DNA of 64,000 nucleotides from Anodontia alba. Its lineage: Eukaryota > Mollusca > Bivalvia > Lucinida > Lucinidae. The notes beneath the pieces were generated by a model. The model searched no databases and was not told the DNA's origin. It saw only the letters and a list, made by a program, of their open reading frames with translations. Positions 1 through 10,609 of this stretch are shown here, piece by piece (positions within the stretch are counted from its first letter, which is position 1; each line of letters opens with the position of its first letter). The DNA is taken from positions 71,373,768 to 71,437,767 of the forward strand of contig OZ024826.1 in NCBI GenBank assembly GCA_964016985.1, given 5' to 3'. The translations under genes were made by a program, and so were the position numbers.

Positions 1-1061
1 TCATTGCTTTTGTCAATTCCTTTGCTGTGTGTTTTAGTTGTAGCTGAGTGATTATTTTTTAAATATTATGTATGTGAAAGGTGTATATATACTTCCATGG
101 TTCTCATTACATTGAGAATTATGAAATTTGAGACAAAATGACTTATTGTTATGACGAGTGTTACCTTCCAACATGCTAGCTGTTGGGATGGTTACATGAT
201 TATGAATCTGTGATATTTTGTTTAATTAACTTGTTTAAAACTCAGCTGCGAATTGGATGTCGAAAATGTCAGGAGACGTTTTTTTTAATGTGGGGGAGAA
301 TGTCACAGGGGTAAATATTTGCGTCCTTTTGTTAACTAGACATACCTCTATATTACTGGTTTATTTTCCATCGGTTCAATCTTACGCACTGCTACTTTCG
401 TTTTTGGTCTTTCCGGATTTACTTGGAGGTGTATCCATTTTAATCCAATGGAATGAGTTTTTACATATAATGAGTATGTAAGCAGATGGGTGATTGGTTT
501 ACTAACACATGTAAAACTATTTTTAACTACCAGCGCAGGCTATGTGATTTTTATTCATTCTTTGTTCTGATCACCATATTGTCTAATCTTAACATCTAAT
601 CGATAGAAACTTTCTATTTATTCCATTTTATCCTTCAAGGATAATCCAAGGAACCAAGTATATTATATCAGGAATGATATTGCATCGATATTTACTTTTA
701 ATATTTATGCTCTGTTTGCCTTATGGGAATATTGCAGATAAGTTGACAGTGTTTTCATAAACGTCAATTGGCTATTGTAATCATAGCAAAGCTTGTTTAT
801 TTCTTGAGGATCATCTTCTTTGTTTCATAATACAAACAATTATTAATATACAAAGGCTTTTATACCTGGGACTGAACATTATATTTATAATATTGGTGAT
901 CAGTGTACATGTTCAGTTTATATTCATTGCATATGGCTAGAGTCTGCATATATACAGCATGTCAAGTGTCCATTTAATCTCTTGTCCTATTTTCATTATG
1001 TGCTGTCTTTGTAAACTTTATGTAGCGTTATGGTTATATGTGTTTGTATGTTTGTTTACAG
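1..1061. other. AT-rich sequence, no gene recognised
   Basis: No open frame longer than 74 codons is present, and that one (257-481) has no recognisable motif. The segment ends in a good splice-acceptor context: a pyrimidine-rich tract and then TTTACAG at 1055-1061. It could be intronic. Confidence 0.5.
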
Positions 1062-1099
1062 GATGCCCTTTTTCGACTGACGTCAAATAAAGGCATATA
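1062..1099 (+). CDS. Candidate host exon fragment, split by a Tc1-like insertion
   Basis: Directly after the acceptor-like TTTACAG at 1055-1061 one frame is open, reading DALFRLTSNKGI. At 1098-1099 a TA dinucleotide starts the Tc1-like element. If the element and one TA are set aside, the frame continues at 2623 (FTCEDVVYLKL) and stays open for about 16 codons to a TAG near 2674. No donor was identified, so the right edge is unknown. Thirty open codons can arise by chance, so this is weak evidence for an exon. No homology was recognised. Confidence 0.25.
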
Positions 1100-2622
1100 T
1101 ACTTGGGGAAAAAAGAAATGCAAGTTCAAATTTTTAAATACTGAAAGTTTGTTTGAGAACAAACTGATCTAGTTTTCTGTATTTGGTGACATTAGTGTAC
1201 TTCCCCGTGTATGGATCACACAAAATCACTGAAGCGTGAACACAGGCTACACAATAACGTCGTACCTGAATTTCATTATATCCGTGCTGCACGGGTAGTG
1301 TCGCTCGGTAGAGACATTAACACATTTCCAAATGGAACTTGCGTTCCATTCGTATCGGTTGCACAAAACGTTTATTGTTTGAGTTTGTTGAGAGAAATGG
1401 TACGCTTATCGCAACTGGATAGGGGTAGAGCTACTGCTCTAATTTTGCAGGGTCAGTTGCAACGTGACGTCCCGCAGCAATTTGGGTTGCACGAGTCGAC
1501 GATATCGCGCTTAGTTCAGCGTCTTAGAGCTACCGGTAGGTTAACTGACCGTCCTAGGAGAGGACATCCGCACGTTACGACGCAACGTCAAGATAGACGT
1601 ATACGTCTTGTACACCTTCGTAACAGGTTAAGGACGGTGACAGAGACCGCAAGAGAAGTTATCGGAACACATGGCCATCGTTTGTGTCCAAGGACCATCA
1701 GAAATCACTTGCGAGAGTTCGATTTACGTCCACGCCGTCCTTACGTGGGCCCAAACCTTACGTCCAGGCGACGTCAGTGCCGCATGCAATGGCTGCGTGC
1801 CCATGCACCAAATCTGTTTCGACTGGCTGACTGGCGGCATGTAATGTTCAGCGATGAGTCGCGATTTTCGCTTCAGGGGTCAGATAGGCGACAACGAGTG
1901 TATCGACGTCTTGGTGAGCGATATTCTGACGCTTGCGTACGAGAAGTCGACAGATTTGGGGGAGGGGGTTCAGTAATGGTTTGGGGTGGGATTTCTCATG
2001 GGGTGAAAATGCCCCTAGTGGTTATTCAGGGTAATCTAACAGCCGTACGCTATCGGGATCAGGTGCTTATGCCTCACGTCCTCCCGCTTGTCAATGCTCA
2101 TAATCTCACGTTTCAGCATGACAACGCGAGACCACATGTTGCCAGGGTTTGTCGCGACTTCCTCAACCAGAATAATGTCCAAGTGCTCGATTGGCCCCCA
2201 TACAGTCCAGATTTAAACCCAATCGAGCACCTTTGGGATGCGTTGGACAGGAGGGTCAGGAAGCACGTCAACGTACCGAACAACGTCGCACAGCTCCAGC
2301 TAGCTCTTATTCAAGGGTGGAATAATATCCCTCAAAGTACCATTGACAACTTAGTCGGGTCTATGGTTAGAAGAGTGAGAGCCGCGACAGCAGCCCGTGG
2401 TGGACACACGCGCTATTGATACCCATTATTCAATAACGTTGGGTGTCTGTGTTTAACGCTATTTATTGCAAACGTCGTCTGCTATACGACACTAAACCAA
2501 AAGCATTTAACAGAAACTGAAATAAAGAATTAAAAAAATTGAACAATCAAATGAAATCCACAATTTTCTTTAAAAATACAACCCCAGAATTAATACTTGC
2601 GTTTCTTTTTTCTACTAGTTTA
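1098..2622 (+). mobile_element. Tc1-like DNA transposon, apparently full length
   Basis: About 25-bp imperfect terminal inverted repeats flank a transposase frame. The left TIR runs from 1100 and includes GGGGAAAAAAGAAATGCAAG; the right TIR ends at 2620, and its complement reads TAGAAAAAAGAAACGCAAG. TA dinucleotides at 1098-1099 and 2621-2622 fit the Tc1/mariner target duplication. The inner boundary is clear, but the outer 6 to 8 bases are less certain because the left flank is an ATATATA run. The element is about 1.5 kb, the usual size for Tc1, and its coding part is visibly richer in GC than the surroundings. Confidence 0.85.
1397..2419 (+). CDS. Tc1-like transposase, DD34E, 340 aa
   Basis: This is a DNA transposase acting in the nucleus by cut and paste on its own TIRs. 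The frame is open from 1211, but ATG 1397 gives 340 aa, the normal Tc1 length, and the upstream 62 codons look unlike the family. The N-terminal half holds a paired-like helix-turn-helix region (HESTISRLVQRLRATG) followed by an arginine-rich hook (RPRRGHP). The catalytic domain shows the first D in MFSDESRF, the second D in FQHDNARPH and the E in SPDLNPIEHLWD. There are 34 residues between the second D and the E, hence DD34E. A glycine-rich stretch (FGGGGSVMVWGGI) lies between the acidic residues, as usual. No frameshift or internal stop is seen, so the element may be recently active. Confidence 0.93.
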   Translation: MVRLSQLDRGRATALILQGQLQRDVPQQFGLHESTISRLVQRLRATGRLTDRPRRGHPHVTTQRQDRRIRLVHLRNRLRTVTETAREVIGTHGHRLCPRTIRNHLREFDLRPRRPYVGPNLTSRRRQCRMQWLRAHAPNLFRLADWRHVMFSDESRFSLQGSDRRQRVYRRLGERYSDACVREVDRFGGGGSVMVWGGISHGVKMPLVVIQGNLTAVRYRDQVLMPHVLPLVNAHNLTFQHDNARPHVARVCRDFLNQNNVQVLDWPPYSPDLNPIEHLWDALDRRVRKHVNVPNNVAQLQLALIQGWNNIPQSTIDNLVGSMVRRVRAATAARGGHTRY

Positions 2623-3013
2623 TTTACATGCGAGGATGTTGTATATCTAAAACTCACCCCTGCGACAAACAGTTAGATAAAACTAGTACCTCTGATACCA
2701 AAGCAATGTGTTTTGGATTTAAATTTATCTAATAACATAATCTCTACTAAAATTTATAACTAACGGGACAACTGATTTTGCTGTTGTAAATTTTCCAATT
2801 TTGGATGGCGATGTTTCACCTGCTACATTTTTTAATGGCAAATCCTCTAGTGAAGTCAGTGACTTTAATAATCAAAAAAAAAAAAAATTTAATTGCTAAA
2901 TTTCTTAAGCAAGAATACCATTATTATAAACTTTGTAAAATATTTTCTAAGTTTTGTCACAGTCATTCTGAATTAACGCTTGTCCTGCTGAACCCCGTAT
3001 ATACCCTGCCTTT
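2623..3013. other. Non-coding, nothing recognised
   Basis: This AT-rich stretch contains an A-rich run near 2874-2887. Only its first 50 bases are of note, as the possible continuation of the exon split by the Tc1-like element. Confidence 0.4.
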
Positions 3014-3081
3014 GCAAACAGTGTAGATCCAGATCTGTTGGTTTCTTCAGAAGCAAACTGACATGGATCTGCACAGTTTGC
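3014..3081. repeat. H1 hairpin (GCAAACAGTGTAGA family), diverged copy
   Basis: The ends are GCAAACAGTGTAGATCC and the near-complement GGATCTGCACAGTTTGC. The flanks (CCCTGCCTTT before; a downstream stretch with CAAGTAATCTGATTGGCT) are shared with copies near 8199 and 9950, so this is part of a longer dispersed repeat. Confidence 0.7.
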
Positions 3082-3455
3082 CATAAGTATGTGAATTTAT
3101 TAGCAACAATCCAGATCAAGTAATCTGATTGGCTAAAAATTAGAAGTGGGCTTGGCATCTTATTCAGCATGATGTGAGTTAATGTTCAAATATAATGTTG
3201 GGTTTGAAAACACTTTTGCAAGAAGGTCTATCCAAACCTGAATTTTACGACAACTGTATGATAATAAGTATAAATTCATGAAGATTGTCGGCAAAACTGA
3301 TTTTTCGGATCAATTTAAAAAGATTGTCACTTGCTACACAAAGATAGATTACGTGGATATTCTGCTGCAAACTGCATGCATGATTGTAAACCCTATTATG
3401 TTTGATAACTTTGCTTCCCTCTTTGATTGCACTTTGGTGGGTTGGTCCTCAGACT
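3082..3455. other. Repeat tail and unassigned sequence
   Basis: The first 90 bases belong to the same dispersed repeat as 8259-8330. The rest shows no gene or recognised repeat. Confidence 0.4.
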
Positions 3456-3979
3456 AAACTAAAGCAAGTTGATGATGTACCATCGCATATCCCCGTGCCA
3501 GTGCCATTGCATATCTCCGTGCAAATCAAATTTCCAAATGCTTTCCTCCAGTGCTCATTCATAGGGCTATTACCTGTGACAGTTTCAAGGTTCTAGCTAA
3601 AAAAAGAGGAGTTGGGTGACAATCAAAACAATGACCCAAAAGACTACTTTTTGACCTCTAGTGACCCCAGACATGCCCCCGGGGCGAAATATTTGCACTG
3701 CTATATTCTACTCTTCATAACCTTCGATTTGATATGCAACATGACTATGTTTGCACAATATGAATTTTAGACCCTTCGGGGCCAAATCCCCCTGGCCCTG
3801 CCCCCAGAGGTCACATCAAAATTCCGAATCTGTTCCTCCAGTCCTCATCCATAAGGCTATCACCTATGAAAGTTTCGAGAATCTAGCTTAAATGGTCTAG
3901 GAGCAATGGTGTGACATTACAGGATGGACGGACGGAGGGAGGTATAACAATATCCCAGCTTTTTCTTCGAAATAGGGAT
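3456..3979 (-). mobile_element. Hairpin-ended repeat, family C (longer copy)
   Basis: Read on the minus strand it starts ATCCCT with the complementary AGGGAT-like arm after a TTTCGAAGAAAAAG loop region. It proceeds through ACCATTTAAGCTAGA and TGGAGGAAC and ends near CAACTTGCTTTAGTTT. The same order of motifs is present in the 250-bp plus-strand copy at 17547-17796. This copy has an extra 200 bp or so in its 3' half, which looks like a partial tandem duplication (two CCTCCAGT-type segments at 3545 and 3836). No coding capacity was seen. Confidence 0.6.
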
Positions 3980-4419
3980 AATAATGGCTCTCTCCTCATT
4001 CTGTTTTAGATGGTTGGTGCTTGACTATCAGTATCTGTATTCAGGCCCATCATGGTCCTGTTTGTTGTTTTTATCACAACTACTTTAGCAAGCAGGAGCA
4101 AAGTAGCAGTCACTTTTTTGCATCAGCATTGTCATTATTGTCATTGGCATCAACAATATGCATTTAGCTCCGTTTCTCAAACACCAAGGCTTGTAGGCTA
4201 ATTAAACGTCATACACACATTGGCGAAATGATGTACCCTGCCACTGCCATTGACCATTACTGACACTTATCTACTTTTCACGCTTGGCTGAACAATGTTT
4301 AGTCTGTGTGTTTAGCTCCCTTCTTGAACACCACCAGCATTTGCGACATAGCAATTCGGTGAATTTCTTGTCTTGTTTTCTGGTTTCAGATTACCATTGA
4401 GCCCTTTGCTTTGTTTCAG
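3980..4419. other. Non-coding, probable intron
   Basis: No gene or repeat was recognised. It ends in a pyrimidine-rich stretch and TTTCAG at 4414-4419, a good acceptor for the exon that follows. Confidence 0.4.
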
Positions 4420-4524
4420 CACAGTGGTTATACGTGTTTCACTGTGATGTTGCACAGATGAGGCAGAGGACCTCTAGTCAGACGCAACCTATGTTTGTAA
4501 TTTGGAGCTACATGAGAATTAAGG
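4420..4524 (+). CDS. Candidate internal exon of an unidentified host gene
   Basis: The 105-bp segment lies between a strong acceptor (TTTGCTTTGTTTCAG) and a donor (GTGAGG). Read with two leading bases, it is open throughout (QWLYVFHCDVAQMRQRT ... IWSYMRIK) and leaves one trailing base. The composition, with W, C, H and M spread through a charged sequence, looks like folded protein rather than low-complexity repeat. Its outgoing phase matches the incoming phase of the candidate exons at 23855 and 33622. No family was recognised. The start and end depend only on splice-site appearance. Confidence 0.5.
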
Positions 4525-5208
4525 GTGAGGTTTCGTGCCAATAAAACTTGTTTAAGTCCCCCAGTAGTTTTACTACTAACTGTTCCAAGGCAGTTCCTCT
4601 CTTCTTGTTCTTTTTTCTGCATTGCTGGTTTCATATATGGTGTTTGTTTTGTCATTATTTGTTCCTCATCTCTCTTTCTATTGGTGCCTTGGGAAGGCTG
4701 TGCTTTGTGACTGTGGCATTTCCTGGGTTTCTTCAATTATGTTTTTTCTATCCCAGAAAATGTAGCTAGATAAGCATAAATGCATTTATTTTTGATATGG
4801 GTTCTTTGATAAATTTTGTTTCTTCTCTTATTAATTAGATGCAGCTGAACTGGATCATATATGTTGTAAAGAAAACAATGTCTTTAGCAGAAAATGATTT
4901 AAGATAAAAAAAAATGTACTGTTTGATGTGTTGCAAACCCAATTTGGCCAAATTTGGTAGTGAATAGCATGTCACTTTCAAGCTGTATCACAAAATTTAT
5001 ATGAGAACAATGCCTTCTGCATCTGAGATATGTTAAATGCTTAGCATGCTGGGTAAAAGTCTTAACATTGCTATTTTACTAACAACAACAACAAAAAACA
5101 TCTGACTTGTTAAGAAGGAGTTTTGGGAGATAATTATGAGATAATTTGTTTTGTTTCTCCATATAAACATATGTTTTGGGTAACTGGAAAAGCATGTAGT
5201 AAAATACA
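4525..5208. other. Non-coding, nothing recognised
   Basis: The sequence is AT-rich. Short frames at 4525-4769 run on from the candidate exon and are not thought to be coding. Confidence 0.4.
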
Positions 5209-5384
5209 GTCAACTCTGATTATCTCAAACTCCAAGGGAGCAAAGTGTATAGTTTGAGTTAAAAGTAGTTTGAAATAAAGGGAGTTGAGATGTATGGAAC
5301 TAAATATTGTCTTTTATTATTTAGTTTGACTTAGTAGTTTGAGTTATTAGCATTTGAGATAACGAGACTCAGAGAGTCAACTGG
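5209..5384. mobile_element. MITE with CAGTYRACTCT termini
   Basis: The left end CAGTCAACTCTGATTATCTC is matched by an inverted right end that reads CAGTTGACTCTCTGAG and then GTTATCTCAAA. The length is about 176 bp with no coding capacity. TA precedes the left end. The terminal motif resembles pogo/Tigger-type MITEs; that is recall, not a search result. Confidence 0.6.
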
Positions 5385-5445
5385 ATCCACCTAATAAGAC
5401 CACACTTAAAAGAGAGATCAACAGAGGAATTCATTAGAAGAGTAA

Positions 5446-5690
5446 TTAACCCTTAAAACGCCAAGAAAACCTGCATCTGAAAATGTCATCTGTTTATGTC
5501 ATTTGCTGAATATTCTTGCAAACTTTTCAAATCTATTTTTGCATACAGGCAAACAGTGTGGACCCAGATCAGACTGCTCCTACAGGAGCAGTCTGATCTG
5601 GGTCCACACTGTTTGCAAAAATGACTTTTAAAATCACAAGCAGATGACAAAGCAGATGACAATTGTTATGACTGGCAGTTTAAGGGTTAA
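5446..5690. mobile_element. TTAA-flanked MITE (piggyBac type)
   Basis: TTAA at 5446-5449 and 5687-5690 enclose termini CCCTTAAAACGCCA and, inverted, CCCTTAAACTGCCA. TTAA duplication is the hallmark of piggyBac-type transposition. The centre holds the perfect palindrome at 5549-5616. A second right-end-like sequence (GCAGTTTAAGGGTTAA) lies at 5984-5999, suggesting nesting or a partial second copy. Confidence 0.75.
5549..5616. repeat. H1 hairpin, perfect 33-bp inverted repeat
   Basis: The arms 5549-5581 and 5584-5616 are exact reverse complements separated by only two bases (AC). The ends read GCAAACAGTGTGGACCC. This is the best preserved of about 15 H1 hairpins in the window. Confidence 0.95.
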
Positions 5691-5999
5691 TGATGTCTGC
5701 ACAATTTTTAATGACAGATTTCTATCTGTCATTCCTTGCTGGCATACGCGTTCTCAAGTTGCATCCGGCTTTCACTACCACTGACATATGTGTCCGATGC
5801 TATTAATATCTTTATAGCGCCGTGCAATTTTTAAAGCAGATGACATTCAGAATTCTCCCTTATTTTGCAGAGAAAACCAGACTAAGCATTTCATATGAAT
5901 TATTTGCCAGCGGATGAATCGCATAAAATTCTCTGATAAAATAAGAGAAAAAATGAAATTGACATCTGCTACAGTCGTAGTATGCAGTTTAAGGGTTAA
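5691..5999. other. Degenerate MITE sequence
   Basis: The segment ends in the same TTTAAGGGTTAA terminus as the element before it and contains a degenerate H2-type hairpin segment near 5890-5950 (CATTTCATATGAATTATTTG). No gene is seen. Confidence 0.45.
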
Positions 6000-6342
6000 C
6001 TTATCAACATACTTGTGTATCAATATGCCTGCGCTGGACTAAAGACGTGGCGTGAGAAACTAGACCGTAAGCTACTGTTACCAGCAATATAAACACTGTC
6101 TAATCAGCTATTACTGTCCAAATTTAATATAGATTCTGAAGATTTTTTATGCTTGATAATAAAAGAAAAAAAAAGGCTGTGCTCATAATCATGCTGGAAA
6201 GTGTTTTCTTCGATATTATCTGAGTGAGTTAGATAGGTTGTAAGGTTGATCTGCGCAATTTGTTGTTAGCTATTAATAGAACAGGCGCTGCCTCATGACC
6301 CGCATGTCAAAAATTAGCAGATATTTTTACCGAGAAACATAA
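6000..6342. other. Non-coding, nothing recognised
   Basis: No open frame or repeat structure of note. Confidence 0.4.
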
Positions 6343-6399
6343 TTTGACATTTCATGCAAATTGTCTCAAAAGAGGAATCAATTTGCATGAAATGTCAAA
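6343..6399. repeat. H2 hairpin, perfect 21-bp arms
   Basis: TTTGACATTTCATGCAAATT begins a 21-base arm (6343-6363) that is repeated exactly inverted at 6379-6399, with a 15-base loop. Related hairpins occur near 27129, 34052, 36941 and 37206, one of them inside a TTAA-flanked MITE. Confidence 0.85.
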
Positions 6400-7476
6400 T
6401 GCTGTCTCCTTGGGAAAATAAAAAAAATACATATTTCAAAATATGGTGTGATAAAACTTTTACACAAAGCACTAACCCATTTGTTTGACGTGTGTGAAAA
6501 ATTCAATACTGTCGCATTAAAGGGACAGGGCTTTAGTCAAACATTACAAGATGTATTCTCGCTGTTGTTGATTTGCTTAACATTAAAATATTTTATCTGC
6601 GGCATTTTAGTAAAAAGGATGCTTGGGTTTAAAGTGTAACTATTTGTCAGAAAAAAAGGAAAGTGTTGAAACTCTCTATTGCTATCTGCAGCTCAACGTT
6701 AGCTACTCAAGATACTTTGGTTATTACCTCTTATTGAATGCTCAATTGTGAAAATGAAAGTAGACAATAAGTTGGCTTCTTTAAAAAGAACCCAACGAAA
6801 GGGCTGCATCTTGTTTTAAATTTGAAGGTTTGCACAGCAAATTTAATGACGTCATTTGGAACCAATTTTTCAGGACAGGTATTAAGTTATTGAAGAAAAT
6901 TTATCACAATTTTAGCTCTGTTTTGCATGTGATAACTGGCTTTTTGCAACATTTTGAGACAAAATATTTCTTTTGAAACTTCAAAACATCAAGTGGGACT
7001 TCATAGCACTATATATATATATATACATCTGCAAGCATTTGATAACTGAATTTGTAGTACTACATTTTTAAACAAATTTGAAACCTTTTTATGGGACAGG
7101 TTTTCAAAAATCCTTCCTTTAAAATAGCGAACCCCGGCAGGTTTACCTTTTGGTTAACCTTTCTGATAAACCCATCTATAATACTGTTAGGTGTTCTTCT
7201 TGTAACGGTTTTATACAAATAAAGATTTTTTTTTGGATGAATTTCTGATAGAATCTGTCATTTCAGTGCTTTTGGCGCTTTGATTGATCATATGTTAGCA
7301 ATATGAAAGTTGTCAGCCTTCTTGCAATACCACCTGTAAGCATATACAGAACTAAAAAAATATCAGCTTTCTTAATATGGCTGATGTTCTTATCAGTGTA
7401 ATAAAATGTATAAGTCTCATCTTTTGTAGGAAATAATTTGACTGCCTAAAAGCACCAAGGTTCTGTCATACCATGT
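6400..7476. other. Non-coding, nothing recognised
   Basis: It contains a short (TA)n run at about 7011-7025. Small frames such as 6448-6639 have no recognisable features. Confidence 0.4.
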
Positions 7477-7682
7477 TTAACCTAAGTATTGGGATACCCT
7501 AACTTCTTACCATATTTGTTCTAAATGTTGAAACAGTCCACTTTACTACCTGTATATGTATCTTAAATATTGCTCAATGAGTAGCAAACAGTGTAGACCC
7601 TGATCAGATGCCATATTCTGCTGCATCTAAGCTGGGTCTAAACTGTTTGCACAGACCTGTCTGTCCCAATACTTAGTGTTGT
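7477..7682. mobile_element. MITE-B (CCTAAGTATTGGGA termini) with central H1 hairpin
   Basis: The left end CCTAAGTATTGGGATACC and the right end TGTCCCAATACTTAG are inverted copies. The H1 hairpin (7584-7650) sits off-centre to the right. Six other copies were recognised in the window, in both orientations. Confidence 0.7.
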
Positions 7683-8052
7683 TATGGTAATACCATATTG
7701 ACCTAGTTACTGCACATATCCCTGTAAGCACACAATCCACTTATAGGGGAACATCGGAACTCTGGCAAAAATGCACTGATGAAAGTTGGTCTGAATGTTC
7801 ACTGTTCTGTATGTGTCACAAGGTACATCAGGGCTCCCACAGCTTGAAACTGAATGTAAACTTCCTACTTTTCTTTATTTTTATATCCTGCCACAGGATA
7901 GTGGGGCGGTGGGGGTGGGGGGATGGGGGCAGGGGTGTATTATGGTATACCCTCTTGTGTCTTTATGTCCGCACTTGGTTTCCGGATAACTCGTCTTACA
8001 GTTTTCATCGGATCATGTTGAAACTTGGTGGAAAGTTAGACCATGAGGTGAT
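7683..8052 (+). other. 5' part of a hairpin-ended repeat
   Basis: At about 7880 a T-rich stretch leads into ATCCTG-CCA-CAGGAT, a perfect 6-bp stem. G-rich sequence and the TGAAACTTGGTGGAAAG motif common to the 150-bp repeat families follow. Frames 7795-8311 are read-through of this repeat and are not thought to be a gene. Confidence 0.5.
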
Positions 8053-8542
8053 ACAGCACATATTATTTCAAGGTTACAGTACACCAAATTTTGATAGAGT
8101 TATTAAACTTTTAAATGATTTTTCAGACTTGACTTTATTTCTGCATAACTCCTACAGTTTAACCCTATTCCAGCTGAACCGGGATATGTCCTGCCTTTGC
8201 AAACAGTGTAGATCCAGATTAGTTGGCTTCTTCAGATCTGGATCTGCACCATTTTCCATTATGTATGTGAATTTATATCAGCAATTAGGATCAAATAATC
8301 TGATTGGCTGAAAATTTGAAGTCAGATGGGTGTGTGTTACAACACATAAATTTCAATGTATTTTTTTCCCGACATAGGATACCTCTTTACTTACATAAGG
8401 CCATTTATGCCTTACCCTAATACGCAATTTTACTGTCCAACAGGTAGGACACTACTGTATAGTAACAGTTTACCCATACACTATATATGTAAGATCACGT
8501 GGCTACCTGGACATAGATGAATATAGCACTACAAATGATTCT
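8053..8542 (+). repeat. Direct duplication, copy 1
   Basis: It starts ACAGCACATATTATTTCAAG and ends near ACAAATGATTCT. The copy at 9805-10295 is nearly identical over about 490 bp, including an H1 hairpin remnant (8199-8258). Confidence 0.85.
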
Positions 8543-9500
8543 TAAGTTGGATTGAGCTGAAACTTAGTGGGAGGCATTGTGGCAATATGCAGATTAAGAA
8601 TTGTTAATACGGTTCTGTCGGGATATCCAAGATGGCCGCCACATCTTGAAATTCTTCAAACGACATCTCCTCCCAAATAATAAGTCGGATTGAGTCGAAA
8701 CCTGATGGGAGGCATCAGAGTAACATTATGATTCAGAATTGCTAAAATCATTCCATTCCGATATCCAAGATGGTGGCTACAGTGGCCATCTTAAAATACT
8801 TAAAATGAAATCTCCTCCCAAACCATAAGTCAGATTGAGCAAAACTTGATGGGAGGCATCAGAGTGACATAGGGATTCAGAATTGCTAAAATTGTTCCTT
8901 TCGGATAACTAAGATGGCCGGCAGCCATCTTGAATTTCTTCAAACAAGATCTCCTTCCAAACTGTAAGTTGGATTGAGCCAAAACTTGATGGGAGGCATC
9001 AGAGCAACATAGAGATTCAAATTTGGTAAAATTGTTCCATTCCGTTATCAAAGAGGGCCGCCATGGCAGCCATCTTGAAATTCTTCAAATGACATCTCCC
9101 AAACTGCAAGTCCGATTGAGCTGAACTTGATGGGAAGCATCAGAGTGACAAAGAGATTCAGAATTGCTAAAATCTTTCCATTCCACTATCCAAGATGGCC
9201 GCTCGGGCCTCCATATTGAAAATCTTGAAACCACATCCATCCTGAACCCTAAGTCAGATTAAACCCAAACTTGATGGGAGGCATTGAGGCCACATGGAGA
9301 TGTAGAATGGCTAAAATCATTCTGTTCTGATATCCAAGATGGCCGCCATGTCAGCCATCTAGAAAATCTTCAATCTACATCTCCTCCCAAACAGTAAGTC
9401 TGATTGAGCCAAAACTTGATAGGAGGCATCAAAGCAACATAGAGATTCAGAATTGCTAAAATCATGCCATTCCGATATCCAAGGTGGTCATAACAAAGGC
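8480..9500. repeat. Tandem array, about 142-bp unit, 7 units
   Basis: The landmark AAGATGGCCGCC or a variant recurs at 8629, 8767, 8911, 9051, 9192, 9336 and 9481 (spacings 138-145). Each unit also carries CATCTCCTCCCAAAC and TTGATGGGAGGCATC. Units are diverged, with no coding frame through them. Confidence 0.85.
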
Positions 9501-9504
9501 CCTC

Positions 9505-9804
9505 CCTGCCCCTTAACATGAAAAAACTTTTGTTTATTCTTTGTTATGACACACAAACTTCAATGCATTTTTTTTCCCAATGGAGGGTACCTTTTTACTT
9601 ACATAAAGCCATTTTCATCTTACCCTACATATTACGCAATTTTACTGTCCAACAATTGGCTTCTTCAGATCTTGATCTGCACCGTTTTCCATTATGTATG
9701 TGAATTTATATCAAAAGTTAGGATCAAATAATCTGATGGGCTGAAAATTTGAAGTCAAGTGGGTGAGTGTTACGACACATAAATTTCAATGCATTTTTTC
9801 CCCG
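9505..9804 (+). repeat. Rearranged partial copy of the flanking duplication
   Basis: Segments matching 8348-8445 and 8215-8375 are joined in a different order (junction near 9652, ACTGTCCAAC followed by AATTGGCTTC). This suggests a third, deleted copy between the array and copy 2. Confidence 0.65.
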
Positions 9805-10295
9805 ACAGCACATATTATTTCAAGGTTACAGTACACCAAATTTTGATAGAGTTATTAAACTTTTAAATGATTTTTCAGACTTGACTTTTTTCTGCATAAC
9901 TCCTACAGTTTAACCCTATTCCAGCTGAACCGGGATATGTCCTGCCTTTGCAAACAGTGTAGATCCAGATTAGTTGGCTTCTTCAGATCTGGATCTGCAC
10001 CATTTTCCATTATGTATGTGAATTTATATCAGCAATTAGGATCAAATAATCTGATTGGCTGAAAATTTGAAGTCAGATGGGTGTGTGTTACAACACATAA
10101 ATTTCAATGTATTTTTTTCCCGACGTAGGGTACCTATTTACTTACATAAGGCCATTTTTGCCTTACCCTAATATGCAATTTTACTGTCCAACAGGTAGGA
10201 TACTACTGTATAGTCACAGTTTACCTGTGCACTATACGTGTAAGATAATACGTGTCTACCTGGACGTATATTAATATTGCACTGCAAATGATTCT
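9805..10295 (+). repeat. Direct duplication, copy 2
   Basis: Near-identical to 8053-8542, including the H1 hairpin remnant at 9950-10009. Differences are scattered single bases. Confidence 0.85.
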
Positions 10296-10362
10296 GATAA
10301 GGGCAAACTAAGAGGACACTGCTGCGCGTCAGAGGACCGCAGTCCTTTGAGGAATCATTTCG
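10296..10362 (+). CDS. Candidate exon with strong donor
   Basis: Unique, GC-richer sequence ends in TTTCG followed by GTGAGTG, a consensus donor. One frame (RTLLRVRGPQSFEESF) leaves two bases that would combine with the first base of the acceptor-bounded segment at 11526 to make an arginine codon, and the joined frame stays open. No start codon or upstream acceptor was seen. Confidence 0.25.
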
Positions 10363-10609
10363 GTGAGTGACATTTTATATTTTCATAATTGCCATCAATA
10401 TGTAGGTTTTCTGTGCAAGGTCTGAAAGGCCAGAAATTTATCGAGTCTGAGTTAAAATCTATAGATTGTTGATTGCTGCGTCTATATAGTGGACGCAGGG
10501 TAATCCAGTTCTGTATTTTGTTACATAGGATTTTCATGTATACTAGACCTGCTGCGACAGATACGCATATATATATTTTATGCTCTTTCATTGATACAGA
10601 GGCAGTCAT

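Noticed and set aside
4428..4736. 102-codon minus-strand frame
   Set aside because: The plus strand here has better evidence (splice-bounded open exon); the minus frame crosses the exon and intron without any motif.
7795..8311. 64- and 166-codon frames
   Set aside because: They lie across a hairpin-ended repeat and the duplicated segment; the second copy of the duplication at 9805 does not keep the frame open.
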